A DNA stretch of 13,521 bases from the NCBI GenBank assembly GCA_006226265.1, contig SBHH01000119.1, forward strand, positions 1-13,521, read 5' to 3'. This stretch comes from Alphaproteobacteria bacterium (GTDB lineage: Bacteria > Pseudomonadota > Alphaproteobacteria > Sneathiellales > Sneathiellaceae). Of this stretch, positions 7,099 through 13,521 are shown in pieces (position 1 is the first letter of the stretch; every line of letters starts with the position of its first letter). The notes under the pieces are model-generated. The model did no database searches. It saw only the letters and a program-made list of their open reading frames with translations, and was not told the origin of the DNA. A program made the translations under genes and the position numbers.

Positions 7099-7809
7099 AT
7101 GAAACTGACCGCACCCGTCTATATCCTGAAACAAAAAGCCCATGCCCTGAAACAGGGCGAAGGTATCCCCTTAAGCGCGGCGTTCAACCGTATCGCGGTG
7201 AGTGAGGGCTTCGCGAGTTGGAGCCTGTTGCAGGCAAAAGCGAAGGAAATGAAGCCCCGAACGACGCGGGATATCCTCGCCTATCTCAATCCGGGCGATC
7301 TCGTCCTTATTGCCGCCCGCCCGCAACAGGGCAAGACACGGCTCGCGCTGGAACTGCTGCTGGAGGCCGCGCGAGAGCAACGTCCCGCCTTTTTCTTCTC
7401 CCTTGAATATACGAAGAAGGAAGCGGAGGGCATCCTGCAGCGTATGACTTCTGGCAACGTAGAACCGCTCGCCTCTCTCCATCTCGATTTTTCGGATGAG
7501 ATTTCAGCGGATTACATCATCGAGGAGACGGCGGAGCACTTGGGTGAAAGTAGCCTGATCGGGATTGATTATCTGCAGCTTCTCGATCAGGCCCGCGCAA
7601 AGCCGCCGTTGCAGGCGCAGGTGGAGAAGTTGAAGGCCTTCGCGAAGGAGAAAGGCGCCATCATCCTTTTTATTTCGCAAGTTGACCGGAAATTTGAGGG
7701 CGCGGAACGTGCCTTCCCCGAAAGTGTGGATATCCGTCTTCCGAACCCGCTCGATCTTGCGCTTTTTAACAAGAAGCTCTTCCTGAAAGACGGTGAGTTC
7801 CGTCTCTAG
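7099..7809 (+). CDS. Small stand-alone DnaB-like (SF4 helicase-type) RecA-fold ATPase
   Basis: This 236-residue protein has two parts. Residues 1-50 are a helical module (YILKQKAHALK ... AFNRIAVSEGFASWSLLQAK). Residues 58-236 resemble the C-terminal ATPase of replicative helicase DnaB: Walker A A72-A-R-P-Q-Q-G-K79-T80, Walker B with Asp157 in LIGIDYLQLLD, and the sensor-like FISQVDR. The first glycine of the P-loop (GARPxxGKT in DnaB) is Ala72. The DnaB primase-binding N-terminal domain is absent and the protein is about half DnaB length, so it is not the replicative helicase. Similar short proteins occur in alphaproteobacteria and tend to be annotated only as DNA helicase; no function is established to my knowledge. 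It ends 6 bp from the convergent recX. A role in DNA repair or replication is inference from fold and neighbour only. Confidence 0.8.
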   Translation: MKLTAPVYILKQKAHALKQGEGIPLSAAFNRIAVSEGFASWSLLQAKAKEMKPRTTRDILAYLNPGDLVLIAARPQQGKTRLALELLLEAAREQRPAFFFSLEYTKKEAEGILQRMTSGNVEPLASLHLDFSDEISADYIIEETAEHLGESSLIGIDYLQLLDQARAKPPLQAQVEKLKAFAKEKGAIILFISQVDRKFEGAERAFPESVDIRLPNPLDLALFNKKLFLKDGEFRL

Positions 7810-7815
7810 GGCGCA

Positions 7816-8403
7816 TCACGCCTCCCCCCGGATCAGCGCCTCGATTTCCTCCGTCGTTTCCGCATCCAGCACGCGGCGGGCGACGTCGAAGGAAAAGCCG
7901 GTCCGGGCCAGGGAGGCAAGCTCCTTCTCCTCCCGTTCCGCGCGGGTATCCGCGGGTTTAAAGGGGCCGAATTTCCGCTTTCGCACATAACGGGCGGCGG
8001 CTTTAAGGTCGAGGTCACGCCCCTCCTCCCCGAGCTCGGCAAGCGCATGATCCTGCAAGTCATCGGAGAAGCCCATCTCCTTCAATTTCAGACTGATCCG
8101 CGCAACCGGCTTGCCATCGCGCGCCATCACCCGCGCCTTGCTCGCGGCGAACTCCTTGTCGTTGAGGATGCCCGCCTCGACCAGCTTGCCGATTTCCGCA
8201 TCAATCCGGGAGAGGATTTCCTCTTTCGGGATCTCGAACATCTCAGCGCCCGCCGATGCTTTTCTTAATAGATGCTGGCGCAGCTTCATGGTGGTCGCGG
8301 GAAAGCGGTTGAGATAACGAAGCGCCGCATCCCTCAGCCAACGGGACGTCGGCTCCTTCGGCTTATAGATGCGTTTCGCTTTCTTTTCCGGCTCGTCACT
8401 CAT
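7816..8403 (-). CDS. recX: Regulatory protein RecX
   Basis: RecX binds RecA filaments and limits or modulates recombination and SOS induction. The 195-residue protein carries the all-helical three-repeat RecX arrangement: SRWLRDAALRYLNRFPATTMKLRQHLLRK, then a second repeat around KLVEAGILNDKEFAASKARVMARDGKPVARISLKLKEMGFSDD (shown here only as landmarks KLVEAGILND and ISLKLKEMGF), then a C-terminal repeat ending in RRVLDAETTEEIEALIRG. The frame extends 21 codons upstream to ATG 8466, but ATG 8403 (MSDEPEKKAKR) is favoured because the extra residues are not family-like; neither start has a strong binding site. recA is not adjacent. The gene faces the DnaB-like gene with a 6-bp gap and diverges from mazG across 105 bp. 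Confidence 0.87.
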   Translation of the reverse strand: MSDEPEKKAKRIYKPKEPTSRWLRDAALRYLNRFPATTMKLRQHLLRKASAGAEMFEIPKEEILSRIDAEIGKLVEAGILNDKEFAASKARVMARDGKPVARISLKLKEMGFSDDLQDHALAELGEEGRDLDLKAAARYVRKRKFGPFKPADTRAEREEKELASLARTGFSFDVARRVLDAETTEEIEALIRGEA

Positions 8404-8508
8404 GATTAATCCGATTTTCTTGGCTATTTGCCAGTTTACGTCTGGCGCGGCGGAAATGAAATCCATTAAACTCGGGCTTCAAGATATCGCTTACAAAAAG
8501 AGCCTGAC

Positions 8509-9330
8509 ATGTCTGAAAATACCGTCCCTGCCCCCGCCATCAACCAGCTTCTCGCCATCATGGCAAAGCTTCGCGATCCGGATGGCGGTTGCCCCTGGGA
8601 TCTGGAACAGAGCTATGAGACCATCGCGCCCCATACGATCGAGGAGGCTTACGAGGTCGCGGATGCCATCCAGAACGGCGATATGGCAGAGCTGAAAGAC
8701 GAGCTTGGCGATTTGATGTTCCAGGTTGTCTTCTATGCGCAAATGGCGAAGGAAGAAGGACATTTTGACTTCGATGACGTGATCAATGCAATCTCGGAGA
8801 AGATGATCCGCCGTCATCCCCATGTCTTCGGAAGTGCCGATATTGCAACGGCGGAGGCGCAGACCGTCGCCTGGGAAGAAACCAAGGCACGGGAGCGTGC
8901 GGCCAAATCAGGCGGCAAGACGGGGCCCGCCTCCGCCTTGGATGGAGTTGCGAAGAGCCTGCCCGCCCTCACCCGCGCGGTCAAGCTGCAGAAACGCGCA
9001 GGAAGGGTCGGTTTCGACTGGCCCTCCATCGACGAGGTGTTCGACAAGGTCGATGAGGAACTCGGGGAATTAAAGGCGGAAATCGACATCCCGGCGAACG
9101 AGGCGCGCATCGCCGAGGAATATGGTGACCTTCTCTTCGTCATGGCAAATATCGGCCGTCATCTCGACCTTGACCCCGAAACCGTCCTGCGTCAGGCAAA
9201 TGCCAAATTCACGAGGCGTTTCAATGCGGTGGAGGAAAAACTTCGCGCTCGGGGAAAAGAGCCGAAAGATAGTGATCTTAATGAAATGGATGCGCTCTGG
9301 AACGAAGTGCGGCTTCAGGATAAAACCTGA
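8509..9330 (+). CDS. mazG: Nucleoside triphosphate pyrophosphohydrolase MazG
   Basis: MazG hydrolyses NTPs and dNTPs to monophosphates and pyrophosphate and acts in nucleotide-pool cleansing and, in E. coli, in lowering ppGpp. The 273-residue protein has two tandem MazG domains. The first carries E45-E46-x-x-E49 and E65-x-x-D68 (DELGDLMFQ). The second carries E183-E184-x-x-E187 and E204-x-x-D207 (EEYGDLLFV). The opening LRDPDGGCPWD is typical of full-length MazG. ATG 8509 has AAGAG upstream. No mazE/mazF toxin pair is nearby; in alphaproteobacteria mazG often lies beside hflX and hfq as here. The stop is 12 bp from the convergent hflX stop. Confidence 0.96.
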   Translation: MSENTVPAPAINQLLAIMAKLRDPDGGCPWDLEQSYETIAPHTIEEAYEVADAIQNGDMAELKDELGDLMFQVVFYAQMAKEEGHFDFDDVINAISEKMIRRHPHVFGSADIATAEAQTVAWEETKARERAAKSGGKTGPASALDGVAKSLPALTRAVKLQKRAGRVGFDWPSIDEVFDKVDEELGELKAEIDIPANEARIAEEYGDLLFVMANIGRHLDLDPETVLRQANAKFTRRFNAVEEKLRARGKEPKDSDLNEMDALWNEVRLQDKT

Positions 9331-9342
9331 AAATACAATTTC

Positions 9343-10656
9343 TTAGAAAGAGATATTCAACCTCTTTTCGAGTTTTCCGAGATTTTCCGGCGAGAGCTTC
9401 AGCTCGATATGAACCGTCTCGTCATGATCCTCCCGCTCCAGGATCGTACCATGGCGGTAAAGCCAGGAAAGCGTCGCCCCGTCGGCAGAGGGGATATCGA
9501 GGCACAGGACTTTCTGTTGTGCGGTCAGGCGTCTCTCCACTTCCGCGAGGAACTGATCCGTCCCCTCCCCGGTTACAGCGGAAATGACGATCCGGCTTTC
9601 ATCGCGCGCGACCGCATTTATGAGCGCTTCCTTCTCGATCTCCGGCAGAAGATCGGCCTTGTTGCAGACCTCCAAATAGCTTTCCTGTTCTTCGAGATCG
9701 ACACCGAGCCGTTCCAGCACGTCAAGCACATCCTGCTTCTGCGCTTCCGTATCCGGATGGGTGATATCGCGGACATGGATGATGAGATCGGCCTCCAGCA
9801 CTTCTTCAAGCGTTGCGCGGAACGCGGCGACCAACTCCGTAGGGAGGTCAGAAATGAAGCCGACCGTATCGGAAAGGATGACCATCTGCCCACCCGGCAG
9901 GCTGATTTTCCGCATGGTTGGATCAAGGGTTGCGAACAAAAGGTCTTTCGCAAAAACATGAGATTCCGTCAGCCGGTTGAAAAGCGTCGATTTACCAGCG
10001 TTGGTGTAGCCAACCAGCGCAACAATCGGATAAGGCACCTTTTTCCGCTTGCTGCGGTGAAGATCGCGGGTTCGTACGACCGAGCTTAACTGCCGCTTGA
10101 TCTTGACGATCCGCTCGTCAATCAGGCGGCGGTCGATTTCAAGCTGGGATTCACCCGGACCGCCAATGAAAGAGAGCGAACCCCTCTGCCGTTCCAGGTG
10201 GGTCCAGGACCGCACGAGCCTTGTCCGCTGATAGCTGAGATGAGCAAGTTCGACCTGCAGGGAGCCCTCTCGTGTTTGCGCGCGCTCGCCAAAAATTTCG
10301 AGGATAAGCCCCGTCCGGTCAACGATCTTCACTTTCCAGCGGCGCTCCAGATTGCGCTGCTGAACCGGCGTAACAGCACCATCGATGATAACGACGTCTA
10401 TATTCGAGTTCTTGATGAAATCCCCGAGTTCACCGATCTTGCCTTCGCCGAAAAGGGTTCCTGGTTTGGGCTTTGCCAGCGGAACAACTTCTGCATGGAG
10501 AACGTTGAGCGAGATAGCAGCGGTAAGGGAGACTGCCTCTTCCAGACATCCTTCCGGATCACGCAACCGGCCGGCATCCGAATTTTTCAGAAATGGATAG
10601 AGGACAAGCGCCGATTCTCCAGATCGAATCCCCTCGCGCCCGGTATCATTCTCCAT
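9343..10656 (-). CDS. hflX: Ribosome-associated GTPase HflX
   Basis: HflX binds the 50S subunit and splits or rescues stalled 70S ribosomes, notably under heat stress. The 437-residue protein has an N-terminal HflX domain (GEGKIGEL, QQRNLE) and the glycine-rich linker IGGPGESQLEIDRR (164-177). The G domain follows: G1 G216-YTNAGKS223, switch I LFATLDPT, G3 D263-TVGF, G4 N332-KAD and G5 S359-A. The C-terminal domain runs from about 372. ATG 10656 is the first possible start after an in-frame stop about 24 bases upstream. It follows hfq by 39 bp on the same strand, the classic hfq-hflX order, so co-transcription from the hfq promoter is likely. Confidence 0.97.
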   Translation of the reverse strand: MENDTGREGIRSGESALVLYPFLKNSDAGRLRDPEGCLEEAVSLTAAISLNVLHAEVVPLAKPKPGTLFGEGKIGELGDFIKNSNIDVVIIDGAVTPVQQRNLERRWKVKIVDRTGLILEIFGERAQTREGSLQVELAHLSYQRTRLVRSWTHLERQRGSLSFIGGPGESQLEIDRRLIDERIVKIKRQLSSVVRTRDLHRSKRKKVPYPIVALVGYTNAGKSTLFNRLTESHVFAKDLLFATLDPTMRKISLPGGQMVILSDTVGFISDLPTELVAAFRATLEEVLEADLIIHVRDITHPDTEAQKQDVLDVLERLGVDLEEQESYLEVCNKADLLPEIEKEALINAVARDESRIVISAVTGEGTDQFLAEVERRLTAQQKVLCLDIPSADGATLSWLYRHGTILEREDHDETVHIELKLSPENLGKLEKRLNISF

Positions 10657-10695
10657 GTCTGTTTTCGCGGCCCTTCGTTATCGCCTTGACAGCTG

Positions 10696-10938
10696 TTAGC
10701 CTTCCGCAGACGGATCAAAAAGCTGGATCGGCCCCGCCGGCATGACCGTAGAGATCGCATGCTTATAGACGAGCTGTTCGTGGCCATCACGGCGCAGCAG
10801 AACGCAGAAATTATCAAACCAGCTGATTGCGCCCTGCAGTTTTACACCATTTACAAGAAAAATGGTCACTGGCACTTTATCTTTGCGTACCTTGTTCAGG
10901 AATACGTCTTGTACATTCTGAGATTTTTCAGCGCCCAT
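10696..10938 (-). CDS. hfq: RNA chaperone Hfq
   Basis: Hfq is a hexameric Sm-like RNA chaperone that pairs small RNAs with mRNAs. The 80-residue sequence contains the Sm1 motif ([15 protein letters not shown], then [13 protein letters not shown]) and the Sm2 motif YKHAIS at about residues 58-63. The short C-terminal tail after IQLFDPS is typical of alphaproteobacteria and much shorter than in E. coli. A candidate promoter lies 67 bp upstream, giving a predicted leader of roughly 60 nt. The binding site before ATG 10938 is weak (GAAAGA about 10 bases upstream). Confidence 0.98.
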   Translation of the reverse strand: MGAEKSQNVQDVFLNKVRKDKVPVTIFLVNGVKLQGAISWFDNFCVLLRRDGHEQLVYKHAISTVMPAGPIQLFDPSAEG

Positions 10939-11004
10939 TTGAAGTTATCTTTCATCTGTCGTCACATTGTCATTCTGAGCTTCTACAGATCAAGTTGTCA
11001 CCAT

Positions 11005-11033
11005 ATTAAACTCAATACTGATGTAAAAGGCAA
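11005..11033 (-). promoter_or_regulatory. Candidate sigma-70-like promoter of hfq-hflX
   Basis: Read on the - strand, TTGCCT (11033-11028) is followed by 17 bases and TTTAAT (11010-11005). The -10 matches TATAAT at five of six positions and the -35 matches TTGACA at four of six, with ideal spacing. It lies in the 217-bp gap between dat and hfq, where a promoter is expected. Prediction by eye only. Confidence 0.45.
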
Positions 11034-11155
11034 AAAGTTTCCCTGACATAAGGATTTCTTCCCTTAAAGACAAGCATTTTAGCAGCTATTTCGGAACAAA
11101 TACAGTTTATGGTATAAAAACCACAGTCCTTGTCCGATAAGCCGTCAGAAGGATG

Positions 11156-12010
11156 TTATTTGGCTATCATAAAGTCCTGATATAACTTCCGAAGCTTGAG
11201 TGAAATACTGCCCGGACGACCGTTTCCGATGACTTTATCGTCTACTTTTGTGACCGGCAAGACATAAGAGGTACTGCTTGTCAGAAACACCTCCCGAGCG
11301 TTCCTGAGTTCCTCGACAGAGAAGCTCCGAATCTCCATTTCGATTCCTGCCGCTTTCATTTCCCGTAACAGAGAGGCACGCGTGATACCAGCTAGGATTG
11401 AATGGCTGATGTCACGCGTTATGATTTTCCCTTCGGTATTGACGATCCAGGCGTTGGTCGAGCTGCCCTCAGTCACCATACCGTCCTCATCGACCTGGAA
11501 AGCCTCATAGGCGCCCTTGTCCTTTGCTTCCTGCTTCGCGAGAATATTGGGAAGAAGCGAGACCGACTTGATATCACGCCGGGCCCAGCGGATATCGGGA
11601 ACGGTGACGACGCTCACCCCCGCCTCCGCCTTGGCGGCAAGCTTTTCCATGGACAGCCGCTTCGCCGTCATCACGAGGGAAGACGGAACGCCTTTCGGGA
11701 AAGGGTGGTCGCGCGGGGCAACCCCGCGCGTCACCTGCAGATAGATGATGCCATTATTGATCCCGTTCTGGCGGATCACCTCGCGCATCACCATTTTAAG
11801 CGGCTGTCGCTTCATCGGTGGCGCCATGCGAAGCTCCGACAGGCTGCGCCAGAGGCGGTCAAGATGCCCTTCCTCATCGATCATCTTTCGGCCAACGATG
11901 GTTACCACCTCATAGACGCCATCGGCGAACTGGTAACCACGATCCTCAATATGAACGCTCGCATCGCGATGCGGGAGATACTGACCATTTACATAGGCAA
12001 TTCGGGACAT
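11156..12010 (-). CDS. dat: D-amino-acid (D-alanine) transaminase, PLP fold type IV
   Basis: This cytoplasmic enzyme interconverts D-alanine plus 2-oxoglutarate with pyruvate plus D-glutamate, so it can supply or recycle D-amino acids for the cell wall. The 284-residue protein is of class IV. The PLP lysine is Lys148 in RRDIKSVSLLPN, Glu181 lies in TEGSSTNAWIV, and the SSTSYVLPVT segment closes the cofactor site. Tyr33 (DGVYEV), Arg100 and His102 (RGVAPRDHPFP) match the carboxylate trap of the Bacillus D-amino-acid transaminase, which favours this over branched-chain aminotransferase. An AGGA lies about 7 bases before ATG 12010. It follows trkH by 15 bp, so the two are probably co-transcribed. 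Confidence 0.92.
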   Translation of the reverse strand: MSRIAYVNGQYLPHRDASVHIEDRGYQFADGVYEVVTIVGRKMIDEEGHLDRLWRSLSELRMAPPMKRQPLKMVMREVIRQNGINNGIIYLQVTRGVAPRDHPFPKGVPSSLVMTAKRLSMEKLAAKAEAGVSVVTVPDIRWARRDIKSVSLLPNILAKQEAKDKGAYEAFQVDEDGMVTEGSSTNAWIVNTEGKIITRDISHSILAGITRASLLREMKAAGIEMEIRSFSVEELRNAREVFLTSSTSYVLPVTKVDDKVIGNGRPGSISLKLRKLYQDFMIAK

Positions 12011-12025
12011 GACATTTCCTGTTTG

Positions 12026-13513
12026 TTAGCGCCGCCAGAGAGCGGGATTGAGAAGCGAAAGGAGAGCGAAAAATTCCAGCCGCCCCGCCAGCATGGCAAT
12101 AGATAAAATCCATTTCGAGGCGCTTGACAACTGGTGATAATCAATAAAATTCCGGTTACCGTCCTGCACCTCGGTAATAAGTTGCTGCGCTGCTGATCCG
12201 GCATTGGCGAGATTGGTCACAGCAAGCGACAGCGAGGATTGGAAATCAAGCCCGTTCCAGGCCAGAAGCAGCGTCACGAGCGCAATGGCAAAGCAATAGA
12301 GAACGAAAAAGCTCCAGGCCGAGAGAATCTGCTCCGGCAGAACGCGTACCCCGTCATAGGTAAGCGGGAAAACGCTGCTTGGAAAGCTAAGCCGTTTCAC
12401 CTCTGTATTGGAGAGCTTCATCAGCAGGCTGAAACGCATCAGTTTGATCCCGCCTGCGGTTGAGCCCGTGGAACCGCCGAGCGTGATCATCACCAACACC
12501 AGCAAAAGCGCACCGATCGGCCAATAGTATCCCCCCGAACTCGACACAAGCGGCAGATTATACCCCGTCGTCGTAATGGCCGAGACGGCATTGAAAATTG
12601 CATAGCGAAAGGTTTGCGCGGCCCCCATGTCGGTTTCCGTCATCATCAGCCAGAATAGCAACACACTGCCGATGGCAATAGCAAGCAGCAGATAGCGATA
12701 CTCGGGATCCCTGAAATAGGATTTCCGATCACCATTGAAGAAAGACCAGTGAAGCGAAAAATTGACCGCCCCCAACACCATGAAGATCATCAATACTACC
12801 TCGATTGCCCGGTTGGCAAAGGCGGTTCCGGCAATATTGCTGGTGGTAAAGCCGCCGGTGGAGACGGTGCTGAAGGCATAGCAGAGAGAATCGAACGCTG
12901 ACATGCCAACTGCCCAAAGAGCAATGATGCAAAGGAGTGTCAGAACGACATAGACCTGGAAGAGCGAAAGAATGCCCGCCGCGCCGCGGCGGGACACCCG
13001 GCGGCGCCTGCTTTTGGCAATCGCGCGGGCCAACGGATTATTGACGGGGAGACTGAAGGTTGTCGCCAGGATCGACAGAAAAACAATTAAGGCGAAACCG
13101 CCCGACCACTGCAGGATGCTGCGCCAGAAGAGAATCCCACGGGGCAGATTATCGAGATCGGTGATCGTCGTTGCCCCGTTTGTGGTGAAGCCGGACAGAG
13201 CCTCGAAATAAGCATCGAGCGGCAACGAGATTGTCCCACTCACATAAAAGGGAATGGCGGCAAAGGCGGGGACAACGGTCCAGATAAGAGTTGCCGCAAG
13301 AAAAGTCTCCCGCCGGCCAAGCGAATTCATACCTGAACGCATGGCGAGCACCAGCCCGCCACCCAGAAACAAAGTGATCGCCGCAGGCATGCAGAAACTG
13401 TAAAGCAAATTCCCTTCCGGCGGGGCGAGCGCGAAAAGCGCCGGCAACAGCATGATCCCCGACAAGATAATCATGGCCCAGCCCAGCAGCATGAATACAG
13501 GCGCGAACAGCAT
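12026..13513 (-). CDS. trkH: Trk potassium uptake channel subunit TrkH (start at window edge)
   Basis: TrkH is the membrane channel of the Trk K+ uptake system and works with the cytoplasmic NAD/ATP-binding TrkA ring, whose gene is not in this window. From ATG 13513 the protein has 495 residues with four repeated M1-P-M2 units. The pore loops are FTTNGATTI (Gly113), STVSTGGFTT (Gly220), SAITTTGYN (Gly317) and NLANAGSAA (Gly439). The LGGSTGSTAGGIK segment (346-358) is the intramembrane loop that gates the pore. The C-terminus LAGRLEFFALLSLLNPALWRR is typical. The frame remains open to the window edge at 13521, so the true start may lie a few codons or more upstream; relatives often start a little earlier. 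Confidence 0.93.
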   Translation of the reverse strand: MLFAPVFMLLGWAMIILSGIMLLPALFALAPPEGNLLYSFCMPAAITLFLGGGLVLAMRSGMNSLGRRETFLAATLIWTVVPAFAAIPFYVSGTISLPLDAYFEALSGFTTNGATTITDLDNLPRGILFWRSILQWSGGFALIVFLSILATTFSLPVNNPLARAIAKSRRRRVSRRGAAGILSLFQVYVVLTLLCIIALWAVGMSAFDSLCYAFSTVSTGGFTTSNIAGTAFANRAIEVVLMIFMVLGAVNFSLHWSFFNGDRKSYFRDPEYRYLLLAIAIGSVLLFWLMMTETDMGAAQTFRYAIFNAVSAITTTGYNLPLVSSSGGYYWPIGALLLVLVMITLGGSTGSTAGGIKLMRFSLLMKLSNTEVKRLSFPSSVFPLTYDGVRVLPEQILSAWSFFVLYCFAIALVTLLLAWNGLDFQSSLSLAVTNLANAGSAAQQLITEVQDGNRNFIDYHQLSSASKWILSIAMLAGRLEFFALLSLLNPALWRR

Positions 13514-13521
13514 CTGGTTTA

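Noticed and set aside
6831-7102. Overlapping frames on both strands just before the DnaB-like gene (6863-7102 + and 6831-7100 -)
   Set aside because: Neither has a binding site or protein-like composition, and both run into the well-defined start region of the DnaB-like gene.
8404-8466. An upstream start for RecX at ATG 8466
   Set aside because: The added 21 residues are not RecX-like and would reach into the short divergent region with mazG; ATG 8403 fits better, although without strong binding-site support.
8509-9330. MazG as part of a MazEF toxin-antitoxin system
   Set aside because: No mazE or mazF lies adjacent, and the protein is the two-domain housekeeping pyrophosphohydrolase beside hflX and hfq.

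Overview
The window looks like chromosomal DNA of an alphaproteobacterium; the order cannot be fixed from sequence alone. The evidence is the block mltB-like / rlpA / dacC / tmk / holB / tatD / MBL hydrolase, the block trkH / D-amino-acid transaminase / hfq / hflX / mazG, an alphaproteobacterial-type Hfq of 80 residues, and moderately GC-rich coding sequence. Almost every gene belongs to a known housekeeping family. I see no phage, complete insertion sequence, CRISPR array, rRNA or tRNA.

Left block (1-6364, all +). This begins with the 3' part of a lytic murein transglycosylase, followed by the lipoprotein RlpA (another glycan-strand lytic enzyme) and a D-alanyl-D-alanine carboxypeptidase. 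These three act on periplasmic peptidoglycan. Next come thymidylate kinase and the clamp-loader delta' subunit (4-bp overlap), a TatD-family metal-dependent hydrolase, and a PhnP-like metallo-beta-lactamase-fold hydrolase (1-bp overlap). The metG gene that usually sits between holB and tatD in alphaproteobacteria is missing here; the two genes are only 26 bp apart.

Middle (6365-7809). A 734-bp stretch with no convincing gene, partly AT-rich, carries a strong hairpin and an AT-rich palindrome. It precedes a stand-alone gene for a small DnaB-like RecA-fold ATPase with a helical N-terminal module. This is the least explained part of the window and the best place to look for something undescribed.

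Right block (7816-13513). recX (-) runs convergently into the DnaB-like gene with a 6-bp gap and diverges from mazG (+). mazG converges on hflX (-), which follows hfq (-). A candidate sigma-70-like promoter lies ahead of hfq in the 217-bp gap. Beyond it, trkH and a D-amino-acid transaminase (dat) form a tight pair on the - strand. The trkH start lies at the window edge and may extend beyond it.

Together the genes cover wall remodelling (MltB, RlpA, DacC), D-alanine metabolism (Dat), nucleotide supply and sanitation (Tmk, MazG), replication and recombination (HolB, RecX, perhaps the DnaB-like protein), RNA and ribosome control (Hfq, HflX) and potassium uptake (TrkH). No wholly new system is evident. 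The points most worth checking are the unusual RlpA active-site residue, the orphan DnaB-like ATPase with its long leader, the missing metG and the divergent fourth pore loop of TrkH.
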